Positions 17,565 through 26,598 of a DNA stretch of 64,000 bases are shown here, in pieces. Each line of letters opens with the position of its first letter. Positions within the stretch are counted from its first letter, which is position 1. The stretch lies in NCBI GenBank assembly GCA_937899835.1, contig CALCCE010000094.1, positions 1 through 64,000 on the forward strand, given 5' to 3'. The position numbers and the translations under genes are program-made. The DNA comes from an uncultured Flavobacteriales bacterium (GTDB lineage: Bacteria > Bacteroidota > Bacteroidia > Flavobacteriales_G > Salibacteraceae). Below the pieces are notes generated by a model. That model saw only the letters and a program-made list of their open reading frames with translations. It was not told where the DNA came from and made no database searches.

Positions 17565-18092
17565 ATGGCACCGACCTCTATCCGACCCATTGAACTCGCT
17601 GATGCGCCTGGTGTGGCCGGTATCTACAACCATTACATTCGAAATACGGCCACTACGTTTGAAGAGAAAGTCGTTTCCAATCGCGAAATGGAACGGCGAA
17701 TAGCTGATCAACCAGAGTCGCTTCCGTGGTTGGTGGTGGTTGAGGAAGGCCAGGTAGTAGGCTACGCCCTTGCCAGCAACTGGAAATCCCGGTGTGCCTA
17801 CGCCAACTCGGTTGAAAGTTCTATTTACCTGCATCCTCAGCACACGGGCAAGGGTTGGGGAGGCTTGCTCTACCCAGCCCTGCTGAATCAACTGTTTACT
17901 TTGGGGTATCATACCATTATTGGGGGCATTGCGCTACCTAATCCGGCAAGTATTCGACTGCATGAAAAACTCGGCTTCGAAAAGGTGGGCCAGTTTCGGG
18001 AAGTAGGAAATAAATTCAACAGTTGGATCGATGTGGGCTATTGGCAGCTTTTGGTACCCACCAACGAAGGCGTATCTGATTCTTTTTCGTAA
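17565..18092 (+). CDS. GNAT N-acetyltransferase, phosphinothricin acetyltransferase-like
   Basis: 175 residues from the ATG at 17565. The N-terminus (TSIRPIELADAPGVAGIYN) and FEEKVVS are typical of the PAT/Bar/YncA group, and the acetyl-CoA loop QHTGKGWGGLL (near 87-97) is a clear R/Q-x-x-G-x-G/A motif. The C-terminal strand GFEKVGQFREVGNKF and WIDVGYWQL fit the same branch. Such enzymes acetylate amino groups of small molecules such as methionine sulfoximine. Substrate not determined. Confidence 0.88.
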   Translation: MAPTSIRPIELADAPGVAGIYNHYIRNTATTFEEKVVSNREMERRIADQPESLPWLVVVEEGQVVGYALASNWKSRCAYANSVESSIYLHPQHTGKGWGGLLYPALLNQLFTLGYHTIIGGIALPNPASIRLHEKLGFEKVGQFREVGNKFNSWIDVGYWQLLVPTNEGVSDSFS

Positions 18093-18138
18093 GCCATTCA
18101 AGACATGTTGTCAGGGAAAAGAAAGGGTCCCACTTTTG

Positions 18139-18154
18139 CTTAACTTCCGTTAAG
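18139..18154. repeat. Short inverted repeat upstream of the GAF gene
   Basis: CTTAAC, four bases, GTTAAG. It lies about 75 bases before the GAF start. It could be a regulator site or the tail of transcription from the GNAT gene, but lacks a T-run. Confidence 0.3.
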
Positions 18155-18230
18155 AAAATCGGAGAATTTCGGCGGGTTCATAGAATATTCGCACGACTTA
18201 TCCGATCTTTATTAAAGATACACGTGTACC

Positions 18231-20606
18231 ATGGAAGAGCCTATACCTTACACTGAACTCCCTTTTAAATCTGCCTTGAGCTTCGAGCCATTGATTCTTT
18301 TTTGGAAAGAGCGCTTGGAGGCTGCCAACATTGCAGAGCGCTTGTTGGCAGAAAAAGTATTGGAACAATGGAACGAAGCCACTGAGCTTCACGGTGAAAT
18401 TGAAGACCGTTCTGTACTCGCCAAACACGAGTCATTGGTAGAACTGCTGCTCACGGCAGTGGTGGCTCCAGCTTCTGAAGAAAGCGAACTGTTGGCTGTT
18501 TCACCACCTTTTGACATGGTACCCATCAAAAGCTCGCAGGGTTTCATTGACATGCTTTCGTGGGCTACCCAGGATACGCAGTTTTTCAATAATATGAATC
18601 AGGAAGAGCTGTTCAACAAAAAGTTGCTCAACGCCTGCTCTTACATCTTACAAGATCACTATGATATTCATCTGCCGGTAGAACAGGATTTTACCTTTTC
18701 TATCCGGGAACCTGAAACGGGACTCAACCGTTACTTTCAAATTGTTTTCAGCAAACGCTTCTCCGTATCGGTATGCGATGGTGCTCTTCCCAAGTTGACC
18801 GATAATGACATTGAAGCTTTAAAGCAAAACATCAACGACATCGACTTTTGGCTCAAAAAAATTCCATTGAAACGTTTTCGCTTTACTGGAATTATTGCCT
18901 TACGCTTCGTAGAAACTACTGATCAGGAGGTACTTTCTGCCCTCAAAAACGACCTGCTTTCTAAAGACGCGGTGGTCTCCAAAACCAAAATTAAGAGCCT
19001 GGAACAAGGCATCCGGGATTTCCTAAAAATGCCTAACCTCCAAATCGGAGTTGGCTCTTCCAGTGGCAAAATGAACAACTCTTCGTACATGCTGCGCAGG
19101 TTGTGGAACGGATTGGTGCCGCAAGAGGCTATGGTGAAAATCTGTGATCAACTAAACGGCTCCATTTACGAAACGGCGGCTCTAACCGGCCAAATGGTGG
19201 TAGTAGAGGATTTGAAAAAAACCAAAATGCCTTCTATCATCGAGGAGGCACTGATGGAGCAAGGAATTCGCAGCCTAATTATCGCGCCTGTTTTCAACGA
19301 AAAAGAGTTGGTGGGCATGTTGGAATTGGGATGTGTCACCCCTGGTTCGCTTAATCCTATTAAGGCGGCCAAGGTGAAGGAATTGATGCCCCTCTTTTCG
19401 GTGGCGATGAGCCGTAGTGTAGAGGAAATGGAAAACGAGGTGCAGGCGGTGATCAAAAGCAACTACACGGCGATACATCCCACGGTAGAATGGCGCTTTG
19501 AAGAAGCGGCCCTGAAGCGGCTCGATCAAATGTCGGAAGAAGAAAATCCTCCGGTTGAACGCATTATTTTCCCCGAAGTTTACCCACTTTATGGGCTAAC
19601 GGACATTCGCGGGTCATCGGTCCAGCGCAACTCGGCCATTCAAAAAGATTTGATAGAGCACTTGAAGCTGATCAAAAAAGTGATGCAATCGATCCGCCAG
19701 AAAAAGCACTTGCCCATTCTGGAAGAGGTGAGTTATCGCGTAAGCAAACACAATGCTCACCTGAAACAAGGATTGAACTCTGGCGATGAGGTGGTGGTAT
19801 TGGACTTTATCCACAACGAGGTGGAGCCTATGCTCAATCACTTAAAGAGTAGCAATACGGAATTAGCAACTGCCATTAATGGATATTTTAAAAAGCTTGA
19901 TCCGGAATTGGGAACCATTTACCGGCATCGAAAAGCTTATGAGGACAGCATCACCTTGATCAACGATACGGTGTCTGCTTACATCGATGAGGAAGAGGCG
20001 GCAGCTCAGGAAATGTTTCCACACTACTTTGAAAAGTACAAAACAGATGGTGTGGATTACAACATGTATGTGGGCGCCTCTTTGGTCCCGGATCACAAAT
20101 TTGATCCGATCTACCTGCGCAATTTCCGACTGTGGCAACTCATGATGATGGTGGGCGTAAGTCGCTTGACGCACGGTTTGATGGAGCGCCTGCCGGTGCC
20201 GCTGCGTACTACCGAACTCATCCTGGCGTACCATTCCCCGCTTTCCATCCGTTTTCGGCTGGACGAGAAAAAGTTTGATGTAGACGGGGCCTATAACATG
20301 CGCTACGAAATTGTGAAAAAACGTATCGATAAGGCTTACATCAAAAACACGGAAGAACGGGTGACCCAACCCAGTAAAATTGCCATTATCTACAACCAAG
20401 GGGCAGAAGCGCAAGAGTATTTGAAATTCATTGAGTACCTCACCGAAATGCAGTACTTGAAAGAAGGTGTAGAGCAATTGGAACTGGAGCCGCTACAGGG
20501 CGTTACCGGCCTGATGGCATTGCGGGTAGAGGTAAATTTCGAAACCCAGGGACAAGACAACAAAGGATTGGGAGATATCCTCAATTTGATCGAAGAGGCC
20601 GGGTAA
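18231..20606 (+). CDS. Large GAF-domain protein, cytoplasmic
   Basis: 791 residues without signal or membrane segments. Residues about 280-420 form a GAF domain: an N-terminal helix, WNGLVPQEAM, VVVEDLKKTKMPSIIEEALMEQGIRSLIIAPVFNEKELVGMLELG. This sensor domain usually binds small molecules. Flanking parts are helical and acidic (for example LEEVSYRVSKHNAHLKQG and the region near 600-700), without a kinase, cyclase or phosphatase motif that I can see. It looks like the orphan GAF proteins conserved in Bacteroidota. Followed 114 bases later by the QueF-like gene, so the two may form a unit. Confidence 0.75.
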   Translation: MEEPIPYTELPFKSALSFEPLILFWKERLEAANIAERLLAEKVLEQWNEATELHGEIEDRSVLAKHESLVELLLTAVVAPASEESELLAVSPPFDMVPIKSSQGFIDMLSWATQDTQFFNNMNQEELFNKKLLNACSYILQDHYDIHLPVEQDFTFSIREPETGLNRYFQIVFSKRFSVSVCDGALPKLTDNDIEALKQNINDIDFWLKKIPLKRFRFTGIIALRFVETTDQEVLSALKNDLLSKDAVVSKTKIKSLEQGIRDFLKMPNLQIGVGSSSGKMNNSSYMLRRLWNGLVPQEAMVKICDQLNGSIYETAALTGQMVVVEDLKKTKMPSIIEEALMEQGIRSLIIAPVFNEKELVGMLELGCVTPGSLNPIKAAKVKELMPLFSVAMSRSVEEMENEVQAVIKSNYTAIHPTVEWRFEEAALKRLDQMSEEENPPVERIIFPEVYPLYGLTDIRGSSVQRNSAIQKDLIEHLKLIKKVMQSIRQKKHLPILEEVSYRVSKHNAHLKQGLNSGDEVVVLDFIHNEVEPMLNHLKSSNTELATAINGYFKKLDPELGTIYRHRKAYEDSITLINDTVSAYIDEEEAAAQEMFPHYFEKYKTDGVDYNMYVGASLVPDHKFDPIYLRNFRLWQLMMMVGVSRLTHGLMERLPVPLRTTELILAYHSPLSIRFRLDEKKFDVDGAYNMRYEIVKKRIDKAYIKNTEERVTQPSKIAIIYNQGAEAQEYLKFIEYLTEMQYLKEGVEQLELEPLQGVTGLMALRVEVNFETQGQDNKGLGDILNLIEEAG

Positions 20607-20720
20607 TTGGTCTTTGGTTTTTATCGTCTCTTTTTAGGTAGCCTGGTTAGGACTTCTTTTAAGTGAGTTGCTGTATCTTCGCGGTTGGACACAGGTATTA
20701 ATACAAATTGACCGATCGCC

Positions 20721-21164
20721 ATGAGCAATGTAGCAGAAGTAATGCTGTTTGATAAGATTGATGTTTCGTACCTCAAAGCCCTACCGAATCCCGCGAATGG
20801 AGCTTATGAGATCAAGGTAAAAATTCCTGAGTTTACTTTTTTGGGGGTTCGGAAACAACCTGATTTTGCCACCATTTACCTCACGTTTTATCCGAAGAAA
20901 AAGATCATCGAGTTGAAATCGATGAAGGAATACGTGTATCAATTGCGCAACATTGTAGTGTCCTACGAACGCCTCATCAACATCATTTACGAACACTTGC
21001 TGGAAGTCTATGAGCCCGACCGTTTGCGCGTTGTAATGATTTGCAACCCTCGTGGGGGCATCAGTTCCAAACTGACCATCGATTCCGACTGGGGAGCACG
21101 CGGTGGACAAGAGAAGTACAGCGACTGGGGCAACAACCAGGACGTTTGGGAAGTGATGATGTAA
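20721..21164 (+). CDS. QueF-like protein (preQ1 synthase fold) lacking the catalytic cysteine
   Basis: 147 residues. The QueF signature PEFTxxCxxTGQPDFATIY is recognisable as PEFTFLGVRKQPDFATIY at 36-53, followed by ELKSMK at 64-69 and PRGG at 110-113. These are the nucleotide- and NADPH-binding parts of the T-fold. The nucleophilic Cys that forms the thioimide with preQ0 is Gly42, the following segment is one residue shorter, and the catalytic His near 82 is Tyr (SYERL; Glu83 is kept). Asp48, the acid of the motif, is retained. Cys108 is the only Cys and sits next to PRGG. Normal nitrile reduction is therefore unlikely. Not a simple truncation. Confidence 0.72.
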   Translation: MSNVAEVMLFDKIDVSYLKALPNPANGAYEIKVKIPEFTFLGVRKQPDFATIYLTFYPKKKIIELKSMKEYVYQLRNIVVSYERLINIIYEHLLEVYEPDRLRVVMICNPRGGISSKLTIDSDWGARGGQEKYSDWGNNQDVWEVMM

Positions 21165-21212
21165 AGCTTTCGCGCGCTCTTCCTCCACTACTTTTCGCCT
21201 CAACAGATTTTT

Positions 21213-21220
21213 TACCTTTG
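21213..21220 (+). promoter_or_regulatory. Candidate -7 element upstream of the barrel gene
   Basis: TACCTTTG, full consensus, 16 bases before the ATG at 21236. No good TTG at the expected distance. The leader would be about 8-10 bases. Confidence 0.4.
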
Positions 21221-21235
21221 GGTAGACCCATTCCT

Positions 21236-21919
21236 ATGGAACTTCCCTCCACACACCTGACGCCATGTCGGGGCTATATCGATGTGTTTACTCGATGGTG
21301 CCTCATTGGCCTGTTGGTTTCATTCTTTTGCCTCCAAGGTCATAAAGCAGTGAGCCAGGAGGAGGAAGAGGGGTACTACATCTATAATACGCTAAAGGCG
21401 GGTTTTGGACTTCCTTATGGTGGCTTAGGCCTCAACTACGAATTCGGTATTCATCGATATTCTCTCTATGGTGGTTTTGGCTATCGGTGGAGCCGTGGCA
21501 CCATCACCAATCCTGATCCGGCCTTCCCTGATAGTGTGGTGGAAATAAAAATTGACGACAGCTTCAATTACGGAGTCGGTTTACACTACCATTTCATCAA
21601 TTCTCAAAACCCCTTTCAGCCTCGGGTGGGAGTCTATGCCGGATGGGTAGGAAATTACTACGACCGCAGAATCGGCCTTGATGATTACAATCATTCGGTC
21701 TATGGATGGGCATTTACCCTGGGAGCGGAATTTTATACGGGTCCCATCATCGCAGATTTAGACCTCATATTGGTCCCGGCCGGCGACTTTGTGTTCAACC
21801 AGGAGGAGCACCCCTATTACACCCGAACCTTGGTAAAATTATCCGCAGGGGTGGGGATTGACTTGGGAATGATATTCTTCAAGCGAAAGCGAAAACGCTT
21901 TGACATCAACTACCAGTAG
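21236..21919 (+). CDS. Outer-membrane beta-barrel protein
   Basis: 227 residues from the ATG at 21236. The open frame runs back to 21041 inside the QueF-like gene, but the signal segment follows this Met (hydrophobic near 20-32, likely cleavage after AVSQ at about 41). The mature part starts with an acidic EEEEEG stretch, then repeated amphipathic strands with Tyr/Phe/Gly and hairpin turns (YSLYGGFGYRW, FNYGVGLHYHF, VGVYAGWVGNYY, FTLGAEFYTG, AGVGIDLG). It is a typical outer-membrane barrel of the phylum. Close downstream of the QueF-like gene; no family assigned. Confidence 0.7.
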   Translation: MELPSTHLTPCRGYIDVFTRWCLIGLLVSFFCLQGHKAVSQEEEEGYYIYNTLKAGFGLPYGGLGLNYEFGIHRYSLYGGFGYRWSRGTITNPDPAFPDSVVEIKIDDSFNYGVGLHYHFINSQNPFQPRVGVYAGWVGNYYDRRIGLDDYNHSVYGWAFTLGAEFYTGPIIADLDLILVPAGDFVFNQEEHPYYTRTLVKLSAGVGIDLGMIFFKRKRKRFDINYQ

Positions 21920-22084
21920 GCGGCTTTCTTGAAAAATATTAGAGCCGGAACTCCGTTAAAAAACTCACTATGAATTGCTTAACATCCGTACCCCACCGGA
22001 TACCAGGCAATTTTTCAATTTTTTTCTTTCCAAAGTGTATCTTTTGTCTCCATGCAGGTTATGCGGATGTAATCAGTACCCAAG

Positions 22085-22705
22085 ATGATCCGAACTGCAG
22101 AGACAAGTATAACCCCAAATCGTATGGCCGCCCGATCCTCCTACCATCAAAGTCAGGGACAAATTGCCCAGGACAAGGAATGGATTGAGGCGGCTAAATC
22201 CGATCCTGCCCGCTTCGAGCCACTTTACAACAAGTACCACGAAGCTATTTTTCGTTTTGTTTATCAGCGCCTCAACGACCAAGAGCAAGCTTTTGATGTT
22301 ACTTCTCAAGTATTTCTCAAGGCCTTGACCAACTTGCACCGCTATGAATTCAGAGGCTTGCCATTTAGTTCATGGCTTTTCCGAATTGCTATTAGCGAGG
22401 TGAACAAACTTTTTAAACAGAACAAGGCGAAACGTACGGTCAACATCGATAGCCTGCAACTGAAAGGCTTGCTGGAGGAGATGGAATCGGATGAAAACGA
22501 AGACCGGCTGCGCCTGATGATTGATGCCATTGCAGGCCTCAAACCGGAGGAATTGACCTTGGTAGAAATGCGCTTTTTTGAGCAGCGCCCTTTTAAAGAA
22601 ATTGCGGACATCCTGCAATTGTCAGAATCCAATGCCAAGGTGCGGCTGTATCGTATTTTGGAGCGCCTGAGAAAACGCATCACCGCAAAATTGAACCGAG
22701 CATGA
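22085..22705 (+). CDS. ECF-type RNA polymerase sigma factor
   Basis: 206 residues. Sigma region 2 (about 45-110; LYNKYHEAIFRFVYQRL, DVTSQVFLKAL, SSWLFRIAISEVNKLFK) and region 4 (about 150-205; LKPEELTLVEMRFFEQRPFKEIADILQLSESNAKVRLYR) are clear. The linker is short and acidic. It fits an extracytoplasmic-function sigma factor. Met at residue 14 (22124) is an alternative start. Its stop overlaps the ATG of the membrane-anchored gene 22702 (ATGA), and that protein is the likely anti-sigma or sensor, although it lacks a recognised anti-sigma domain. Confidence 0.9.
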   Translation: MIRTAETSITPNRMAARSSYHQSQGQIAQDKEWIEAAKSDPARFEPLYNKYHEAIFRFVYQRLNDQEQAFDVTSQVFLKALTNLHRYEFRGLPFSSWLFRIAISEVNKLFKQNKAKRTVNIDSLQLKGLLEEMESDENEDRLRLMIDAIAGLKPEELTLVEMRFFEQRPFKEIADILQLSESNAKVRLYRILERLRKRITAKLNRA

Positions 22706-24582
22706 CCCAGCATAAACATCCCGTAAACATTGATCGCCCGGAACTAAGTTCTGCGGAGATCGCGAAACGCCGAGATTTCGGTGCGGTAATTGCCGGTCTT
22801 TCTGCTCCGGTGGCCACTGTGCCTTTTTATAAAAAGGGGTGGTTCCTCACCACTTGTGGAGTGACTGCTGTGGCCCTCATGATCGGTGGCGCAGTATGGC
22901 TTACTTCCGCTTCTAATCAAGATCCGATTGAACCGATAGTGGAGTCCGTACCTGGTGAAACAACACCTGACTTGCCGGAACCAACACCCGTGGCCCCGCT
23001 TATTCAACCCGCTTTTGACCACTTGGCCATTGCTCCGGTGTTGCATACTGTGAAAGGCAATGAGGCCCGTACCCTCGAATTCCCAAGCGGCACCAAAGTA
23101 CACTTGCCAGCTAATGCTTTTCTCGATGAGCTGGGCTATCAGGTGGGTGGTGACCTTACGTTTTCCTTCCGCGAGTTTCACGACCCTGCCGACTTTTTAG
23201 TAAGCGGCATTCCGCTCGAATACGATTCGGCGGGCAGCAAACACCGCTTTGCCTCAGCGGGAATGGTGGAAATTACCGCCTCTAAAAATGGAAAGGAACT
23301 GTTTACCAATCCTGAGGCACCAATTGAAGTAGAAATGGTTTCGCCAAAGGGCCACGGCCACTACAACTTGTATTTCCTGGATAAGGAGCAAGCCAACTGG
23401 GTGTCAGAAGGCGAACCTCGGGTGATCAAGTATGCCGAAGCAGTGATGGAAGAGGAGTCTCGAACCAGTGCCCCGGTTGCTGGTGGGGTGCATACCCGCA
23501 CCATGGTTCAGGGAAATCAAATCATCGAAAACAGTGTAGAAATGCTCTTTCCAGATTCGCTTTCCATGGATATAGACGATCCTACGCTGCAACTGCGCGA
23601 TCGCTACCAGAACTATCGATACGAATTGGATGGTGCGCTAAAGGCGCTAAAGGATTATGCTTTGCGGGAACCGATAGAACCTCAACTGATCAGCCCTGAA
23701 TTTTTCAATTTTAACATTGATGTGGATGCCAGGCAATTTCCGGAGTTGGCCAATTTCAAAGATTTGCGCTTCGAAATCAGAGACCCTGATACGCGGTTCT
23801 CTGCGGATTTTTACGAGGTCGTTTGGCAGGCTGCTGAATTGCAATCCAATCGCCCTGAGCCTAATTTCAAGCTCTTTTTAACCAAAGAAAAACGGGTGGA
23901 GGAATTTGTAGTTTATCCGGTTTTCGAAGAGAGTAATCGCAACCTGGCCATGGGGGCTTTTCAAGAAAAAATGGCGGATTACCTCGATCAGGTTCAAGTG
24001 ATGAAGGCTGACATTCAGGCGCTGGAAGAAAAGGTAAGCACCAGCAAAAGCGAACTGAACGAGGCGTTGGATGCCTTTGCGCTGCAACAAAAAGAGCTTC
24101 TTGCCAAAAGAGAAGCTTACCGACAGGAAATGCAACGCAAAGCGGAAGCCGCCCGATTGGCTTATCAAAAAAAGTTGGAGGAACAACGCAGCCAGGTGAA
24201 CAGCAGGAACATGATCTTCGCCTTTCAAGTGACCAACTTTGGCATCTACAATTGCGATCGGGTCATTTCTTCCCCTGGATATGTTCCCGTTAACCCACAG
24301 TTCACGATGAACAACAAACCTTTCCAACCGGCCAATTTTCATCATGTAGACTATACCAACAACAACCTCACCAGCTACTACGGAGTGCAACAATTCAAAA
24401 TTCATCCAAAGGAGAAAAATGTGTTGGTGGTCGTGTTGGAAGACGGGCGCGTGGCTTACTGTTCTCCCGAATCCTTGCAAGGCATTCGTAGGGGGGCCAA
24501 CGCTTTGCCACTCGAAGTTTCTCAAAAGAAGTTCGCCAGTATTTCTGAAGTAAGGCACTTTCTTAATGAATTGGCGATATGA
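22702..24582 (+). CDS. Membrane-anchored periplasmic protein, probable sigma-factor partner
   Basis: 626 residues. A cytoplasmic tail of about 45 residues is followed by one membrane segment (46-69), a Pro-rich stretch (75-105) and a periplasmic part. Residues about 105-230 resemble the ZU5-like beta domain often found in Bacteroidota (LEFPSGTKVHLPANAFLDELG). A long helix, highly charged and coiled-coil-like, spans about 420-500. The topology of short inner tail plus single TM plus sensor is that of anti-sigma factors, and the ATGA overlap with the sigma gene is strong context. The inner tail, however, has no ASD zinc motif. Function inferred only from context. Confidence 0.7.
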   Translation: MTQHKHPVNIDRPELSSAEIAKRRDFGAVIAGLSAPVATVPFYKKGWFLTTCGVTAVALMIGGAVWLTSASNQDPIEPIVESVPGETTPDLPEPTPVAPLIQPAFDHLAIAPVLHTVKGNEARTLEFPSGTKVHLPANAFLDELGYQVGGDLTFSFREFHDPADFLVSGIPLEYDSAGSKHRFASAGMVEITASKNGKELFTNPEAPIEVEMVSPKGHGHYNLYFLDKEQANWVSEGEPRVIKYAEAVMEEESRTSAPVAGGVHTRTMVQGNQIIENSVEMLFPDSLSMDIDDPTLQLRDRYQNYRYELDGALKALKDYALREPIEPQLISPEFFNFNIDVDARQFPELANFKDLRFEIRDPDTRFSADFYEVVWQAAELQSNRPEPNFKLFLTKEKRVEEFVVYPVFEESNRNLAMGAFQEKMADYLDQVQVMKADIQALEEKVSTSKSELNEALDAFALQQKELLAKREAYRQEMQRKAEAARLAYQKKLEEQRSQVNSRNMIFAFQVTNFGIYNCDRVISSPGYVPVNPQFTMNNKPFQPANFHHVDYTNNNLTSYYGVQQFKIHPKEKNVLVVVLEDGRVAYCSPESLQGIRRGANALPLEVSQKKFASISEVRHFLNELAI

Positions 24583-25064
24583 AGATTTCTTTCAACTGGT
24601 GTTTCATTTTCGGCATTGCAAGCGCTTTGCTCTTGTTGAGTGGATGTGGCGCCAATAAAAATATTCCGCAAGCGGGTACGATTTGGGTAGAAAAGTTTGC
24701 TGATGCCTCTGAAAAAGACCTGCTCTACGGCGATTGGGTCTTGGTAAAACGAAAGGTTCGTGGTTTCTGGGGCACATTGCCCATGGAGCCTAGTGACAGA
24801 AGACGCACGCCTAACCTGGAAGACCTCAGTTCTGATTTCCTCGAACTAGCCGCGGTTTCCAACCGGGAAGCACCCCGATGGCAACTTGAACCCAAAGGCG
24901 GACGGTTCATGTTAGAGATTTATGAGATCGCTCCGGCAACCGGTGAAAAAGTTATTTTGCAACGTTTCAAGGTCCTCAAATTGGACAAGGAAAACCTGGT
25001 GTTGAAGCAAAAAAATAGAGGCAAAAGAGTCATCAGTCATTACAAACGACCGGAAATCAAATAG
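24579..25064 (+). CDS. Small lipoprotein of unknown function
   Basis: 161 residues with a lipoprotein signal (hydrophobic 7-20, lipobox LSGC with Cys23). The mature part has WVLVKRKVRGFWGTL and beta-rich segments. Its ATG overlaps the stop of the upstream gene (ATGA), so sigma factor, anchored protein and lipoprotein are one coupled unit. I do not recognise the family. A role in envelope sensing with the sigma pair is an inference from context. Confidence 0.7.
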   Translation: MKISFNWCFIFGIASALLLLSGCGANKNIPQAGTIWVEKFADASEKDLLYGDWVLVKRKVRGFWGTLPMEPSDRRRTPNLEDLSSDFLELAAVSNREAPRWQLEPKGGRFMLEIYEIAPATGEKVILQRFKVLKLDKENLVLKQKNRGKRVISHYKRPEIK

Positions 25065-25110
25065 TTTCTTTCACCTCAATCTTCTCACAATGAAGGTGTA
25101 AAGTTGACGT

Positions 25111-25118
25111 TACTTTTG
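25111..25118 (+). promoter_or_regulatory. Candidate -7 element of the M23-transpeptidase gene
   Basis: TACTTTTG, consensus match, 44 bases before the ATG at 25163. The -33 element is not obvious. Confidence 0.4.
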
Positions 25119-25162
25119 CGGAGGTTGGAATTACAATCTGAAACTTCCAATTTGCACCGCGG

Positions 25163-26347
25163 ATGTTTGTTACGCTACTCCTCTCTGTTTGCATTGGTTT
25201 ACTCGCCTCGGCTGACGCCTCTCCATTCGAACCAGCTTCTACCGATGCCTCTATTCGGGAACAACTTTTTCACCCCTTACTCGCCGATGGTTTCGACTTT
25301 CCGATTGGCAGCCCAAAGGCGACCGGTTATTACACCGACCTAAAGACGGGAATGCAATACGAAGGATGGTACATTGCCACCCAAACCGGAGAGGAATACT
25401 CCCTCGGCCTGCACACGGGGGAAGATTGGAACGGCCGTGGGGGCAGCAACACGGATCTTGGCCAGCCCGTGAGGTCCATTGGTAGAGGCAAAGTCGTGGC
25501 TGCCGACAACTACGGTGCTCCATGGGGCAATGTGGTGATGATTGAGCATTACTACCTCGAAAATGCCACCGTGAAACGGATTTTTTCGCTCTATGCCCAC
25601 TTGGAAGAATTGTTTGTAGACGAATCGGATACCGTAGGAAAACGCCAACAGATCGGTACCATTGGAACGGGTGATGGAGCGTACCTGGCTCACCTGCACT
25701 TGGAAATTCGTAAGGAAAACATGGCCGATTATCCAGTGGACTACTGGCCCAGCGCGGAAGGCAAAGACCGAGAATGGCTCATGGAGCATTACCTTGCCCC
25801 TACTTTTTTCATCAAAAAACACCGGCGACTCCCGGTTCCCTCCACTGCCCAGCATTGTTTGGTGGTTTACAAAAGCGACTATCGTTTGGAACATTGGCAG
25901 TTGGGAGATCGGGTGAACACTTATTCCATAGCCCTCAGTCAAGCACCCCTTGGCCATAAACAGAAAGAGGGCGATCTCCGGCTACCTGAGGGTGCCTACC
26001 ACATCAACCAAAAAAGTCGGGGACCCTTTGAGGGAACTTTTGGGGCTTTTTTCGGTCCTGCATGGATGCGCCTGAGTTATCCTAACCTGTGGGATGCAAA
26101 AGCAGGCCTGGCGAAAGGAACCATTTCACAAGCGGCAGCGGATAAGATTGAAGCAGCATGGAAAGCGGGAAAAATGCCGCCTAAAAACACGGCATTAGGC
26201 GGAGGCATTGGCATCCACGGCTGGGCAGGCGATTGGCCGGAAAAGGAGCGCCATCTAACCTGGGGATGCATCAGCATGCAGAACGAAGACCTGGATGTAT
26301 TTTATGATCAGGTTCCGGTAGGGACCTTGGTGTTTATTTATCCGTAA
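25163..26347 (+). CDS. M23 peptidase fused to an L,D-transpeptidase (YkuD)
   Basis: 394 residues, signal peptide 1-20. The N-terminal half is a LytM/M23 endopeptidase with all zinc residues: His84 and Asp88 (HTGED), His146 (YAHL), His177/His179 (HLHLEI). The C-terminal half is a YkuD domain: LVVYKSDY near 233-240, GIHGWAGDW with His352, and the nucleophile Cys369 in LTWGCI (T-x-G-C). The first domain cuts peptide crossbridges; the second would form 3,3 or lipoprotein-type linkages through a Cys thioester. Both active sites look intact, so one secreted protein may both cut and join peptidoglycan. It stands alone after the sigma-factor unit. Confidence 0.85.
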   Translation: MFVTLLLSVCIGLLASADASPFEPASTDASIREQLFHPLLADGFDFPIGSPKATGYYTDLKTGMQYEGWYIATQTGEEYSLGLHTGEDWNGRGGSNTDLGQPVRSIGRGKVVAADNYGAPWGNVVMIEHYYLENATVKRIFSLYAHLEELFVDESDTVGKRQQIGTIGTGDGAYLAHLHLEIRKENMADYPVDYWPSAEGKDREWLMEHYLAPTFFIKKHRRLPVPSTAQHCLVVYKSDYRLEHWQLGDRVNTYSIALSQAPLGHKQKEGDLRLPEGAYHINQKSRGPFEGTFGAFFGPAWMRLSYPNLWDAKAGLAKGTISQAAADKIEAAWKAGKMPPKNTALGGGIGIHGWAGDWPEKERHLTWGCISMQNEDLDVFYDQVPVGTLVFIYP

Positions 26348-26598
26348 AAAAGCGCATGTGCTCTGAAGAATGACGCTAACCTGTATAGATTTATGCTACA
26401 CCGTTTCAGGAAGAATGCGCCATCAATTAAAAGGGCGACTTTTACCCCTTAGTGCATATTTTAGGGTATAAAAAAAACAAAAGCCCTTGGGTAGGCATCT
26501 TCGCTATACAGATTAAATACAATGCAAAAGAAGGTACTTAGCCAAAGGCGCTATATATCTCAAAAACACAAAAAGAGTCTAATATTTTTATATAATAA

